A stretch of DNA of 64,000 nt. It comes from a bacterium (GTDB lineage Bacteria > Joyebacterota > Joyebacteria > Joyebacterales > Joyebacteraceae). The position numbers were made by a program, and so were the translations under genes. Location: assembly GCA_029990205.1 (NCBI GenBank), contig JAPEKQ010000012.1:1-64000 (forward strand), read 5' to 3'. Below the pieces are notes generated by a model. That model saw only the letters and a list, made by a program, of their open reading frames with translations. It did no database searches and was not told the origin of the DNA. This document shows, in pieces, positions 51,865-60,720 of the stretch (positions are counted from its first letter, which is position 1; each line of letters opens with the position of its first letter).

Positions 51865-54726
51865 CTACTTGAGCAGCACCATCTTCCTGCTGAGCTGCTC
51901 CTCACCGGCGTTCATCCGGTAGAAGTAGATACCGCTCGCCACGCGCTGTCCAGCAGCGTCGCGACCGGTCCACTCCACGAAGTGCTGACCCGCGCCCAGG
52001 CTGTCATCAAGAAGCGTGACAACCTTGCGACCGGCGATGTCGTAGACGTCGATGGTGACGTCCTGCGGCACCGGAAGCGTGAAGGCGATGGTCGTCTTCG
52101 GGTTGAACGGGTTCGGCATGTTCTGCGCCAGACCGAGCTTCGACGCGACCGGGTTGTCGACACCGACCGGGTTCGCAGCGATGTCCTCATCGCCGCGCGG
52201 CTCGATCTTGTAGTTGCCGTAGAGGAACTCGACAACACCAAGGACGTACACGTTGTCGCCCTGGACCGGGTTGTAGGTGTAGTCGGCATCGTCGTCGACG
52301 CGGCAGGTGTCGCCGGCCGCACCGTTCGTGATGGCCCACTCGCCGAATCCGAGATCCTCGACCTCGACCGTGGCGTCCTCAGCGTACACGAGCACACCCT
52401 CGTAGCACTCGGCGGTGTCCTTCGCCTGCAGATCGACCGTGTTGATCGAGATGGGCTGCGGATCGGCGGCCTTGGAGCTCACGAGCACAGCCGCGTCCGC
52501 GAAGTGCAGGGCGATCTCAGTCTCGCCCCAGTTCTCCTGAACCTCGCCCGAGACGGTGATCTCGTCACCGCGCTCGAAGCTCACGGAGCCGGTACGGTCG
52601 TAGATCTTGATGCCGTCCCAGCAGCCGCCGCCGCTCGTCTCGATCATGAAGTAGTAGTCGCTGTAGACGCCCGGCTCCGCCGTCACGATACCCTGCGTGT
52701 TGACCGCGAGTGTGTCGTACGGCGACACATCGCTCACGAGCGGATCGACAACGTATTGGATGTCCTGGATCGTCAGCATACCAACGGCAACGCTGTACGA
52801 ACCGACCGAGGGCTTCCTGGCGCTCATCGCGCCGTCGGAGGCCTCGATGTAGTACATCATCTCGTCACCATCAGCCCAGGGACCGACCTCGGCGCTGTAC
52901 ATGTCACGCGTCACCAGCGTCATCGGAGTCTGCGACCAGGTACCGCTCGCCCGCTCCTTGTAAACGAGGGTGGCGGAGGAGATGCCCTGGTTGTCAGTGA
53001 TGTCGGCCGTGACCGTGATGTTGCCGGCTACCGGCGGGATCGGCGAGTAGCGGACGGTCTCGATCCGCGGGGGACCGATGATGTCATCGTCCGTTACCGG
53101 CTCGATCTTGTACTGGCTGTAGCTGTACATGAGCGGACCGCGCACCTCGTCGAGCACGTCGAAGAGCACCGGCACGTAGCTGTAGTAGCCGTAGTCGTCG
53201 ACCTGCGCGCCACCGGTGCCGTCATCGATGTACCACTGACCGTAGCCGTCCATCTCGGCCGTCACCGTGACGTTGGTCACGCTGACAAGCTGGCCCTCGT
53301 ACGGCTCCGCCAGGTACTCGGGGGTACCGGTCGGCTCGGGATAGATGTCGGCGGTGGTCACCGACGCGTAGCTCACCGCGTTGCCGGTCGAGTGCACGAC
53401 CAGCGACTCGTCGAAGTGGAGGTAGACCTCGGTCTCGCCGTAGTACTCGGTGACCGTACCGCAAGCCGTGATCTCATCGCCGACGTTGACGTCGAACGGA
53501 ACGTCGTACGTTCCGTAGATCTTGATGCCCTCGAACGGACCGTTGCCTTCCTGGAGCATGCAGAAGGCCGACGAGAAGTCGCCGATGCCGGCCGTGACGA
53601 TACCGGTCACATTCGCGGCCTGGCCAATCTTCGGTGACTCGTCGAAGCCCTCGTCCACATACTGAATGTCGTAGATATCGGTGTAGCCGACCGAGAAATG
53701 GTACGGGCCGGTGAAGCCCTCGGCCGGGTAGTCCATCACGGCACCCATGTTGTCGATCGCGCGGACGAAGTAGCCAACCTGCTCACCGTCAGGCATGAGC
53801 GGGAGCTGCGCCGTGTAGAGCGTATCGACGCCGGTCGCCGCGACCATCATCCAACCGCCGCCCGTCGTCTCCATGTTGTAGTAGACATGGACGGAGTCGA
53901 TGCTGCCGTTATCTGAGACGACCGCCGAGACCTCGACGTTGTCAAGCGACGTCGGCGGGATCGGCGAGTAACGCACGGTCCTGACCCACGGCGGGGTGTT
54001 GAGAACGTTCACCGCGCCCGGCGTCGGAGCCTGCATGGTCCAGTCGACGTTCGAGTTGTCGGTGTCCGTGCTCATCGTATCGCGACCAAGCGTGTTGCCA
54101 ACGAACGGGATGCCTTCGAACGCGTTGTCGGTCAGGCCGTCGTCGCCGAAGCACGGGTCGCCCGTGCAGTAGTCCGGGTCCATGTACTCGACGAGGTCGA
54201 CAAGCGTCGTCAGCGAGGCAGTCGTGTAGAGGTAGACGACGTCTGCGTTGCTCGTGCTGCCGCAGATGACGCCGTAGCCGTTGCCGCCGACCAGACCGAT
54301 CTCGTCTCCGTAGGTGCTCGGATCCAGAAGGATCATGTTCTCGACGAACAGGTAGTCGTGATCAACATGGCTGGCCGCATCATCGTACATCTCGTAGTCA
54401 GCCTCGATCCCGAACTCCTCATAGAAACCATCGTCGCCGTCGTGCGCGTCCTTGGTGACGATGATGTAGCCGTTCGCGGGAATCTCGGCGCCGACCGGGA
54501 ACTGCCAGCGGTCCTCACCGCCGCAGAGCTGGTCGTACTCCGGACCACAGAGAACGTATCCGCTGATGTCGACGGCGACCGAGTCCGTGTTGTAGAGCTC
54601 GATGAACTCGGATCCGTCGTAGTAGCTACCCGGGTTCGGATAGATCTCGTTGATCACAATGTCTGCCGACGCAGCCCCGACGACGAGTGCCAGCGTCATC
54701 GCGACTGCAAGGGTGTATCTCAACAT
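51865..54726 (-). CDS. Large secreted LTD protein with repeated OB-like domains and FlgD/type IX-like C-terminus
   Basis: A 953-residue exported protein. The signal peptide (LAVAMTLALVVGAASA) is followed by a lamin tail domain (ADIVINEIYPNPGSYYDGSE, FIELYNTDSVAVDISGYVLC). Two copies follow of a unit that starts with an Ig-like RYSPIPP stretch and continues with an OB-fold-like YDIQYVDEG or IQDIQYVVDP part (YGETEVYLHFDES; WGETEIALHFADA). The C-terminal about 85 residues (NMPNPFNPKTTIAFTLP, DVYDIAGRKVVTLLDD, ASGIYFYRMNAGE, ending VLLK) form a FlgD-like domain used as a type IX or related secretion signal in FCB bacteria. ATG 54726 has AAGGAGG. It is transcribed alone from a strong promoter. Confidence 0.85.
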   Translation of the reverse strand: MLRYTLAVAMTLALVVGAASADIVINEIYPNPGSYYDGSEFIELYNTDSVAVDISGYVLCGPEYDQLCGGEDRWQFPVGAEIPANGYIIVTKDAHDGDDGFYEEFGIEADYEMYDDAASHVDHDYLFVENMILLDPSTYGDEIGLVGGNGYGVICGSTSNADVVYLYTTASLTTLVDLVEYMDPDYCTGDPCFGDDGLTDNAFEGIPFVGNTLGRDTMSTDTDNSNVDWTMQAPTPGAVNVLNTPPWVRTVRYSPIPPTSLDNVEVSAVVSDNGSIDSVHVYYNMETTGGGWMMVAATGVDTLYTAQLPLMPDGEQVGYFVRAIDNMGAVMDYPAEGFTGPYHFSVGYTDIYDIQYVDEGFDESPKIGQAANVTGIVTAGIGDFSSAFCMLQEGNGPFEGIKIYGTYDVPFDVNVGDEITACGTVTEYYGETEVYLHFDESLVVHSTGNAVSYASVTTADIYPEPTGTPEYLAEPYEGQLVSVTNVTVTAEMDGYGQWYIDDGTGGAQVDDYGYYSYVPVLFDVLDEVRGPLMYSYSQYKIEPVTDDDIIGPPRIETVRYSPIPPVAGNITVTADITDNQGISSATLVYKERASGTWSQTPMTLVTRDMYSAEVGPWADGDEMMYYIEASDGAMSARKPSVGSYSVAVGMLTIQDIQYVVDPLVSDVSPYDTLAVNTQGIVTAEPGVYSDYYFMIETSGGGCWDGIKIYDRTGSVSFERGDEITVSGEVQENWGETEIALHFADAAVLVSSKAADPQPISINTVDLQAKDTAECYEGVLVYAEDATVEVEDLGFGEWAITNGAAGDTCRVDDDADYTYNPVQGDNVYVLGVVEFLYGNYKIEPRGDEDIAANPVGVDNPVASKLGLAQNMPNPFNPKTTIAFTLPVPQDVTIDVYDIAGRKVVTLLDDSLGAGQHFVEWTGRDAAGQRVASGIYFYRMNAGEEQLSRKMVLLK

Positions 54727-54833
54727 GGAAGGACCTCCTTCGGGGTACCCTGTCCTCTCTGTGAACGTCAGATGCCCGTGTGCTGCAGGGAAACGTCTCC
54801 CCCTAGCCTCCTTTTGGATAGAGGTATCCTGTG

Positions 54834-54870
54834 CTCTTCGCATGTCGTCAGCCCTGGCGACATGCGAGAG
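54834..54870 (-). promoter_or_regulatory. Leader hairpin upstream of the large LTD gene
   Basis: In the roughly 160-base leader, CTCTCGCATGTCG pairs with CGACATGCGAAGAG around a 10-base loop (9 perfect bp plus a further CTCT/AGAG). It lies at the 5' end of the predicted transcript and may stabilise the mRNA or be part of a regulatory structure. I match it to no riboswitch class. Confidence 0.45.
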
Positions 54871-54891
54871 GTAGTTGTTGCCACACGAGAG

Positions 54892-54920
54892 ATTATACCA
54901 CACGGAGCATGACTTGTCCA
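54892..54920 (-). promoter_or_regulatory. Strong sigma-70-type promoter for the large LTD gene
   Basis: Minus strand TGGACA (54915-54920), 17-base spacer, TATAAT (54892-54897, perfect). This is the best promoter match in the window and implies high expression of the secreted protein. Confidence 0.75.
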
Positions 54921-54992
54921 GTGTTCACCGGACGCTCAGGCCCGGCGCAACCGCATGCACTATCGGATGTTAGGACACATCCGCCTCCAACT

Positions 54993-55031
54993 GAACACCC
55001 CGCCTGAGGTTAGCTCCCAGACGGGGTGTTC
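54993..55031 (-). terminator. Hairpin after the 5'-nucleotidase gene
   Basis: A perfect 10-bp outer stem, GAACACCCCG with CGGGGTGTTC, and partial inner pairing, about 90 bases after the nucleotidase stop. No U-run follows, so termination strength is uncertain. The rest of the 54727-55119 gap holds the LTD promoter and leader and no gene. Confidence 0.6.
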
Positions 55032-55119
55032 TCGTTCATCAGCCTGTGACAGGAATCTCACCGTAGGCGTCCGACGACCGACTCACAGCCGGTCAGGCCA
55101 TGGCGCCCTCAGCGCATCG

Positions 55120-56877
55120 CTAGTACCCGCTCTCCTCTTCCTCAACCGGCGGGACCAGAGGCTCCATTCCCTCCATCGCCGCGACAAGAGCCGGGTCCTT
55201 CTCGGCCTCGTCGATCCGCGCCCACCGACCGTCCATCGTGTTCTCGATAGGCGTGTGGCGCTCGATGTAGTGAATGACCGCGTCCATGCAGGTCGTCGAC
55301 GTCCGCATCGTCTGCTCGGCCGGGATGCCGGGGAGCATGTAGAGCCCCGCGTTGCCCGACGCAAGGAAGTCGGTCGTCACGATCCGGTAAGTCTTGTCCG
55401 GATCCCACGGCTCGCCGCCGATCTCGAAGGTCGTGATGCGGTCGTAGTCGGGCCGCGTCTTGCTGTAGACGATCTTGGCGCCCGACATGTACACGCCGTG
55501 ATGGTTCGCGCTGACGCGGTACTCGATGATCTCCTTGACGAGTCTTCCGTCAACCTCGAAGACAACGAGGCTGTTGCCGAACGGAAGAACACGGAACACC
55601 TGGCGCGGCGTCACGGGCCCTGCGGGGATCTCGTCGCGGATACCACCGAGGTTCGTGAACGCGAAGTCCGCGGCCACCTCCTCGAGCATCGCGTTGGCGA
55701 CCAGATTACCCATCCGCGTCTCGCCCTCGCCGCCGCGCGTGAGGTCCACATTGGCGACCCCGATAACCTTGTCCATCCCCTGCTCGGCCTCGGTGACCAT
55801 CGCGGTGATGACCTCGGAGGTCTTCTCATCCGGCCACCACTGGTCCTCGAACAGCGTGATGAGATCACCACGATAGGACGGCAGCTCGTATCCTATGAGC
55901 GTCTTCGACTCGCGGTCGATCAGCAGATCGACGTGTCCGACACCGGAACCGCGACCGTAAGTCTGGAATAGGATCGTGTGAGTGTACGGATCCTCCCACG
56001 GCTCGTCGAATCCCTTGTGGATGTGCCCGCCGAAGAAGGCGTCGATACCCGGAACCGCGTGAGCGACCTCCATCGCGTTGGCGCCCCACTTGCGGTCCTC
56101 GAGAGGCTCACGCTCGCCTGCGTCCTCGCGCTGCTCATCCTCGATGAGTTCCTCGTACCCGGCCTCCGGGTCGTACGGAAGTCCCATGTGGCCGGAACAG
56201 ATCACGATGTCGGCGCCCTTCGCCCGCACCTCAGCGACATACTTCTCCGCCGTATCAATGGACGGTAGGAAGTTGACGCCCGCAACGTGCTCGGGGAAGG
56301 CCATCTTCGGCGTGTCGGTCGTGGTCAGCCCGATGATGGCGACCTTGATACCGTCGTAGTCTTTGATGATGTACGGTTCCACATGTTCGACCGGTTCGCC
56401 CGTATCCTCCCACACGAGATTCGCGGAGAGCACCGGCATCTCCGACATCTCGATGAGATGCCAGAGGTTCTCGCCGCCCTCGTCGAAGTCGTGGTTCCCG
56501 ACCGTCCACAGGTCGAACTCCGCGAGATTGAAGTAGTCGATCACCGCCTCACCGTTCCGGTAGTTGCCCACCGGAGTCCCCTGGAAGATATCGCCCTGGT
56601 CCATGAGCAGGACGTGACCCCCCTCGCTCTCCGCTTTCGCACGCAACTGCTCGATGTACGCCACGGCAGACGCGGCGCCGCCGAGCGGAGGGGGAAACTC
56701 GCGGTTCATGAACGTGGCACCCGAGCGGTCGATACCGCCGTGGATGTCGTTCGTGTAGACCACGGAGAGGCGCATGACATCAGCGCCGTCGGGCGCCGCG
56801 TTCGCTGCCAGCGACATCGCCAGCACGCTCGCGACGACCATCAGCGCAGTGAGTGCGCTCCTTCCTCCTGGTTTCAT
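55120..56877 (-). CDS. Periplasmic 5'-nucleotidase / UDP-sugar hydrolase-like phosphoesterase
   Basis: A 585-residue secreted enzyme (signal peptide 1-27). The N-terminal calcineurin-like metallophosphoesterase domain has YTNDIHGGID (Asp44, His46), LMDQGDIFQGTPVGNYRNGE, TVGNHDFDEG, ICSGHMG and FFGGHIHKG. The C-terminal 5'-nucleotidase domain has TRMGNLVANAMLEEVAADFA, FTNLGGIRDEIPAG and FGNSLVVFEVDG. It should dephosphorylate extracellular nucleotides so nucleosides can be taken up. ATG 56877 has GAGGAG upstream. It is last in a co-oriented run with two barrels, PorV/PorQ and an LTD protein, which fits scavenging of external nucleic acid or nucleotides. Confidence 0.9.
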   Translation of the reverse strand: MKPGGRSALTALMVVASVLAMSLAANAAPDGADVMRLSVVYTNDIHGGIDRSGATFMNREFPPPLGGAASAVAYIEQLRAKAESEGGHVLLMDQGDIFQGTPVGNYRNGEAVIDYFNLAEFDLWTVGNHDFDEGGENLWHLIEMSEMPVLSANLVWEDTGEPVEHVEPYIIKDYDGIKVAIIGLTTTDTPKMAFPEHVAGVNFLPSIDTAEKYVAEVRAKGADIVICSGHMGLPYDPEAGYEELIEDEQREDAGEREPLEDRKWGANAMEVAHAVPGIDAFFGGHIHKGFDEPWEDPYTHTILFQTYGRGSGVGHVDLLIDRESKTLIGYELPSYRGDLITLFEDQWWPDEKTSEVITAMVTEAEQGMDKVIGVANVDLTRGGEGETRMGNLVANAMLEEVAADFAFTNLGGIRDEIPAGPVTPRQVFRVLPFGNSLVVFEVDGRLVKEIIEYRVSANHHGVYMSGAKIVYSKTRPDYDRITTFEIGGEPWDPDKTYRIVTTDFLASGNAGLYMLPGIPAEQTMRTSTTCMDAVIHYIERHTPIENTMDGRWARIDEAEKDPALVAAMEGMEPLVPPVEEEESGY

Positions 56878-56906
56878 AACTAGCTCCTCACTTGGTGCGC
56901 AGCATC

Positions 56907-58133
56907 TTAGAACGTGTGCGAGACAGTTACCGTACCGATCGAGATCGTCTCCCTGAGACGCCCCTCCTCGATCCCATACTCGCGGACGCCCATCTGGCCG
57001 CCGATATCGACTCTCACGCCAACGACGTCGAGACCGAGACCGAAGCAGAAGGCCGTGCGCGTCGTATGCTCATCAAAATACGCCGGCTGGTAGACAAGTC
57101 CAAATCGCGCCTGCGTATTGTCGAAGAACTGGTGCTCGACTCCGGCGCGGTACTCAACCGTATCGTCGAAGTCGATGTCCTCGGCGAGGTCGCTCTCGAA
57201 CTCCGACCAGCGCGTGTAGATGACGTCCAAGCTCACGCTCGTCATCAGCTCGTTGCGCGGATGGTACTCAAGACCGACCGCGATGGCGTCCGGGTACTTG
57301 TACTCGAAGTTCCCCTCGGTGACTTCGCCCTCCGCGTCTTCCATGCTGTAGTCACCGTCGAGCGTGAAGCTCGAGCGGTAGACGACACCGATGTCGACGC
57401 GGTGCAGCTGCTCAGAGAGCAGACCGACCGTGAACTGCGTGCCCGAAAGCTCATCGTAGCTCGACCAGAGTTCGACATCCTCTTCCTCGGAGTACACCGG
57501 GTAGACCGTCCGCTCCTCGGCGTCCGCGTCACCACGAAGGAAGTCGACGCCCACACCCAGGAACAGCTCGTCCATCACCTCCTGCGAGACGGCCACGGAG
57601 AGAGCGTTGACGCCGCCGTCGTTCTGGATCCAGTAGTCGTAGAGGATCTTGTCGAGCGGCTCGGCCTGTGTGTCGGAGTCCCTGTACTGAACGTGGTAGT
57701 TGTAGCTCATGTCCACCCTCGGACCGTACCCGACGGCGACGGCCGGCATCCACTCGAACTCTCCGGCCGGCTTCCAGGCCACGTTGCCGATGTACCGGTC
57801 GTAGAGGTTCATGTTCATTGCGTACGTGTTGTAGGCGATGATGCCCTCGAAACTGTCGTAGAGCGGCACCTCGCGCGACTCCTCAGCGCTGACGGCAGCG
57901 GCCGTGAAGACCACATCGATACCCTCGGCCTTCCCGACCAGCGCCGGGTTCAGCGCCATGCCTCTGGCTCCATCGGCCGACGCGATGCCCGCGCCGCCCA
58001 TCGCCATCGAGCGGGCGTCCGACGCGTAGATCAGCGTGCCGTACTCACCCTCCGCGTACGTGTAGGCCGATGCCGCGCCCGCAAGCGCTGCGATGGCCAG
58101 GAGAGCGGCAACGACCGTCACTCCTCGTCGCAT
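56907..58133 (-). CDS. OmpP1/FadL- or PorV-like outer-membrane barrel protein
   Basis: A 408-residue protein with signal peptide (VTVVAALLAIAALAGAASA) and the sequence IYASDARSMAMGGAGIASAD, GARGMALNPALVGKAEGI. This matches the start of the OmpP1/FadL and PorV families (AMGGA...NPA...). The rest alternates beta strands (WKPAGEFEWMPAVAVGYGPR, VSLDVIYTRWSEFESDLAED) and ends in Phe (VTVSHTF), as expected for an outer-membrane barrel. It could be a hydrophobic-substrate channel or another PorV-like component. The start ATG 58133 has GGGAGG upstream; a longer frame overlaps the next gene. It follows the HhH-barrel gene by 65 bases. Confidence 0.82.
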   Translation of the reverse strand: MRRGVTVVAALLAIAALAGAASAYTYAEGEYGTLIYASDARSMAMGGAGIASADGARGMALNPALVGKAEGIDVVFTAAAVSAEESREVPLYDSFEGIIAYNTYAMNMNLYDRYIGNVAWKPAGEFEWMPAVAVGYGPRVDMSYNYHVQYRDSDTQAEPLDKILYDYWIQNDGGVNALSVAVSQEVMDELFLGVGVDFLRGDADAEERTVYPVYSEEEDVELWSSYDELSGTQFTVGLLSEQLHRVDIGVVYRSSFTLDGDYSMEDAEGEVTEGNFEYKYPDAIAVGLEYHPRNELMTSVSLDVIYTRWSEFESDLAEDIDFDDTVEYRAGVEHQFFDNTQARFGLVYQPAYFDEHTTRTAFCFGLGLDVVGVRVDIGGQMGVREYGIEEGRLRETISIGTVTVSHTF

Positions 58134-58198
58134 GGTAGTCCTCCCCGTGTCATCCCTGTGTCGTTTCGTCGTTCGTGCCATTGTCGGTCCTCCGCCCG

Positions 58199-60676
58199 CT
58201 ACCATGAGTAGTCGAGCTGCACGCGGAAGTTGCTCGCGTCGCCCCGCACGTACGTGGCATCCGGCTCCGGATTATCCTGCGGGTTCTCGTTGTACTCGCG
58301 AGCGTCCACATACGTCAGCGGCCACGACTGGTTGTTCGTCCAACGGATCCTCAGCGAGAGATGGTCGGATATGCGGTCTGAGATCGAGATCCAGTAGCGG
58401 AACGCATGGTCGTCCATGACCGTGAAGGTGCCGTCCTCGAACATCCAGAGGAAGCCGTCGTAGTACATCACCGAACCGGTCACCTTGAGCCAGTCCGTGA
58501 AATTGTGCGTCACGGCCGCACCCAGTGCATAGGACGGGACGGCCGCCGAACCGACATCAGGATACTCGCCGTCCGCCTCGACGTTGCCGGAGAGGCGCGG
58601 TCTCGGAGGCCACTCGATCCACGACCGCGATGCGAGGAACTCGACCTCGTCGTACTTCGAGAGCCGGTACTCGATCCGGAATCGCGTCTCGACCTGCTCG
58701 TAGCTCTGCGGCGTCAGCCAATCGTCACCGAGTCTCCCCTGCCACTTCTGCCGCAGGTTCATCACGATATTGTAGATGGGCTGGAACCTGAGCTTGACCA
58801 CGAGCCGCGAGTAGTCCGCGCCGTCGGTCTTCCGCTCCCAGACGTCGTACTCGATCGCAGGCGTCAGGCGGTGCGAGAAGCGATAGCGCGCGTTCACATA
58901 GAGACCACGCTCGGCCTGTGGTGTGACCGAGTTGTCGTAGAGCAGCCCGTAGAGCGGATCCGAGAGGTAGTACTCGTCCTCGAGGATCGACCCCTTGTAC
59001 CGCTTGTACTCCGCGAATCCGCGGTTGTACGGGTTGTCGAAGTCGACGTCGTAGTCGCGGTAGACGGTGAGGAATGTGAGATTGCTGTACGACGCGAAGC
59101 CGCTGAAGGTCATGGCCTTCGGGTCGTCGCCGAACTCAAAGATCTCCCCGTCGCTGTCGAGACCGGCGTACTCACCGGCCAGCGAGATGTTGTCGATGAC
59201 CCACTGGAACTCCGTCCCGTAGACCCGACGGAACTTCCCGGGACTCGAGTAGGTGCCGAAGAGCTCGCTGTCGGCCGCGACGATCTTGTCCTCGTTGCTT
59301 TCGGGGATGATCCAGCTGATGTCCATCGTCCCGTTTGGATCGTATGCGGGTCTCCAGTACTTGTTGTACCGGCTCTCGTACGCCGAGAATCCGATCCACG
59401 ACCCCGGAGCGAACCCGTACTTCACGTTCGTCCCATACGTCTGCTCGTGCACGACGTCCTTCATGTCCCGCATGCCGGCGGCGGCCAGATCGTCATTATC
59501 GATCCGCGGGGCCATGATGATGTACTGGCAGACGGTGCCGTCCGGGTTGAGGACCGCGTCCTTCCAGTCGTCCGAGTAGAACAGGACGGTCTTGAAGTCC
59601 CCGACGGTCATCTCGGTGGCGACACCGGTCAGCTGGTACTCCTGACTCGGCGTGATGTCGCCCAGGACGCCCATGTAGCGCTTGTCCCAGTTGTACCCGG
59701 AGTTCCTCGACTTGAAGTAGTCGGTGTTCTGCATCACCAGGCCCTGACCGAAGGCCAGCGCGTAGTTGCCGAGGACGATGTTGTCGAACTGGACGGGCCC
59801 CCACGACTTGTCCTTGATGGTCGCGTGGAACTTGACCGACGTCAGTTCCTCGTCGCCGAAGCCCTGGTACGCCAGCGCGCCGGCCTTGATATCCTGACCC
59901 CAGCGAGCCCTGACCTTGTGCTGGAAGATCGGACCCGCGTTGTCGAGCTCCAGACGATTCCACCAGGAATCCTGCCCGCCGTCCGCGATGTTGCGGTCTT
60001 CCTTGAGCAGATCCTCTGTATCGAAGATCGCCGGCGAGTCGTAGGCACGGAACTGGTAGCTCCCGCGGAACTTGGTAGCATCGGAGGGTTCGTCGTACCG
60101 AACGAAGTTGCGCGTGTTGTAGTAGCCCCAGTACGTCAGACCCGGAACGTTCCGCAGCGCCGTTCGCCTGTCGATGCGGTTGCCGCGCGTGTAGCTGTAG
60201 ATAGCCACGGCATCCGGCGGCGAGACGCTCTGCAGATTCGCGACCTGCTCGTAGGACGCCGTGTTGACGTTGAACGGATCCTTCGCCAGATCGATCCAGT
60301 AGTCCACCAGCGCTTCTCCACCACCCTCCTCCGACTCCCACTGCCTGAAGCGATAGTAGATGTCATTGATGCGCTGGAGCTCCTCGTCCTCCTCCAGGAC
60401 CTGCTCGATCCGCACGAGCGGCTTGATCCGGAGGAAGTCCTCCACCGTCATCCCAGGAAGATCCAGCAGGTCGTAGATGCTCGTGTAGAAGGTCCGGTAC
60501 TCCCGGTACCGCCAGATGGTCTCAGCCACCTCGGCAGATACCGGCAGCGCCTCGATCTCCGCGAGCGTCGCCCTGTTCAGATCAAGCATCTCCCCGGCAT
60601 GAACGCATGGAGCCGCGACGGCCAGCACGAGGCCGACGAGTGCCGCGATGAACCCCATGGCCCTCAACCGTTTCAT
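58199..60676 (-). CDS. Outer-membrane barrel with N-terminal helix-hairpin-helix motifs
   Basis: An 825-residue exported protein. After a signal peptide (IAALVGLVLAVAAPCVHA), residues 30-90 contain ComEA-like helix-hairpin-helix units (LDLNRATLAEIEALPVSAEV, SIYDLLDLPGMTVEDFLRIK). Residues 135-195 contain more (FNVNTASYEQVANLQSVSPP, ALRNVPGLTYWGYYNTRNFV). From about 200 onward are alternating beta strands with many aromatic residues, ending FRVQLDYSW, an outer-membrane barrel pattern. HhH domains usually bind DNA without sequence preference; placing them outside the cytoplasm suggests DNA capture, as for ComEA. Protein-protein roles are also possible. AACAGGAGG precedes ATG 60676. PorV/PorQ is immediately upstream. 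Confidence 0.8.
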   Translation of the reverse strand: MKRLRAMGFIAALVGLVLAVAAPCVHAGEMLDLNRATLAEIEALPVSAEVAETIWRYREYRTFYTSIYDLLDLPGMTVEDFLRIKPLVRIEQVLEEDEELQRINDIYYRFRQWESEEGGGEALVDYWIDLAKDPFNVNTASYEQVANLQSVSPPDAVAIYSYTRGNRIDRRTALRNVPGLTYWGYYNTRNFVRYDEPSDATKFRGSYQFRAYDSPAIFDTEDLLKEDRNIADGGQDSWWNRLELDNAGPIFQHKVRARWGQDIKAGALAYQGFGDEELTSVKFHATIKDKSWGPVQFDNIVLGNYALAFGQGLVMQNTDYFKSRNSGYNWDKRYMGVLGDITPSQEYQLTGVATEMTVGDFKTVLFYSDDWKDAVLNPDGTVCQYIIMAPRIDNDDLAAAGMRDMKDVVHEQTYGTNVKYGFAPGSWIGFSAYESRYNKYWRPAYDPNGTMDISWIIPESNEDKIVAADSELFGTYSSPGKFRRVYGTEFQWVIDNISLAGEYAGLDSDGEIFEFGDDPKAMTFSGFASYSNLTFLTVYRDYDVDFDNPYNRGFAEYKRYKGSILEDEYYLSDPLYGLLYDNSVTPQAERGLYVNARYRFSHRLTPAIEYDVWERKTDGADYSRLVVKLRFQPIYNIVMNLRQKWQGRLGDDWLTPQSYEQVETRFRIEYRLSKYDEVEFLASRSWIEWPPRPRLSGNVEADGEYPDVGSAAVPSYALGAAVTHNFTDWLKVTGSVMYYDGFLWMFEDGTFTVMDDHAFRYWISISDRISDHLSLRIRWTNNQSWPLTYVDAREYNENPQDNPEPDATYVRGDASNFRVQLDYSW

Positions 60677-60720
60677 CGTACCTCCTGTTGGAGAGGCTCC
60701 CGGCCTCCCCCATCCGTCGC

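Noticed and set aside
54955-55971. Plus-strand frame of 338 codons opposite the 5'-nucleotidase 3' end
   Set aside because: It runs through a terminator hairpin and is antisense to conserved nucleotidase sequence.
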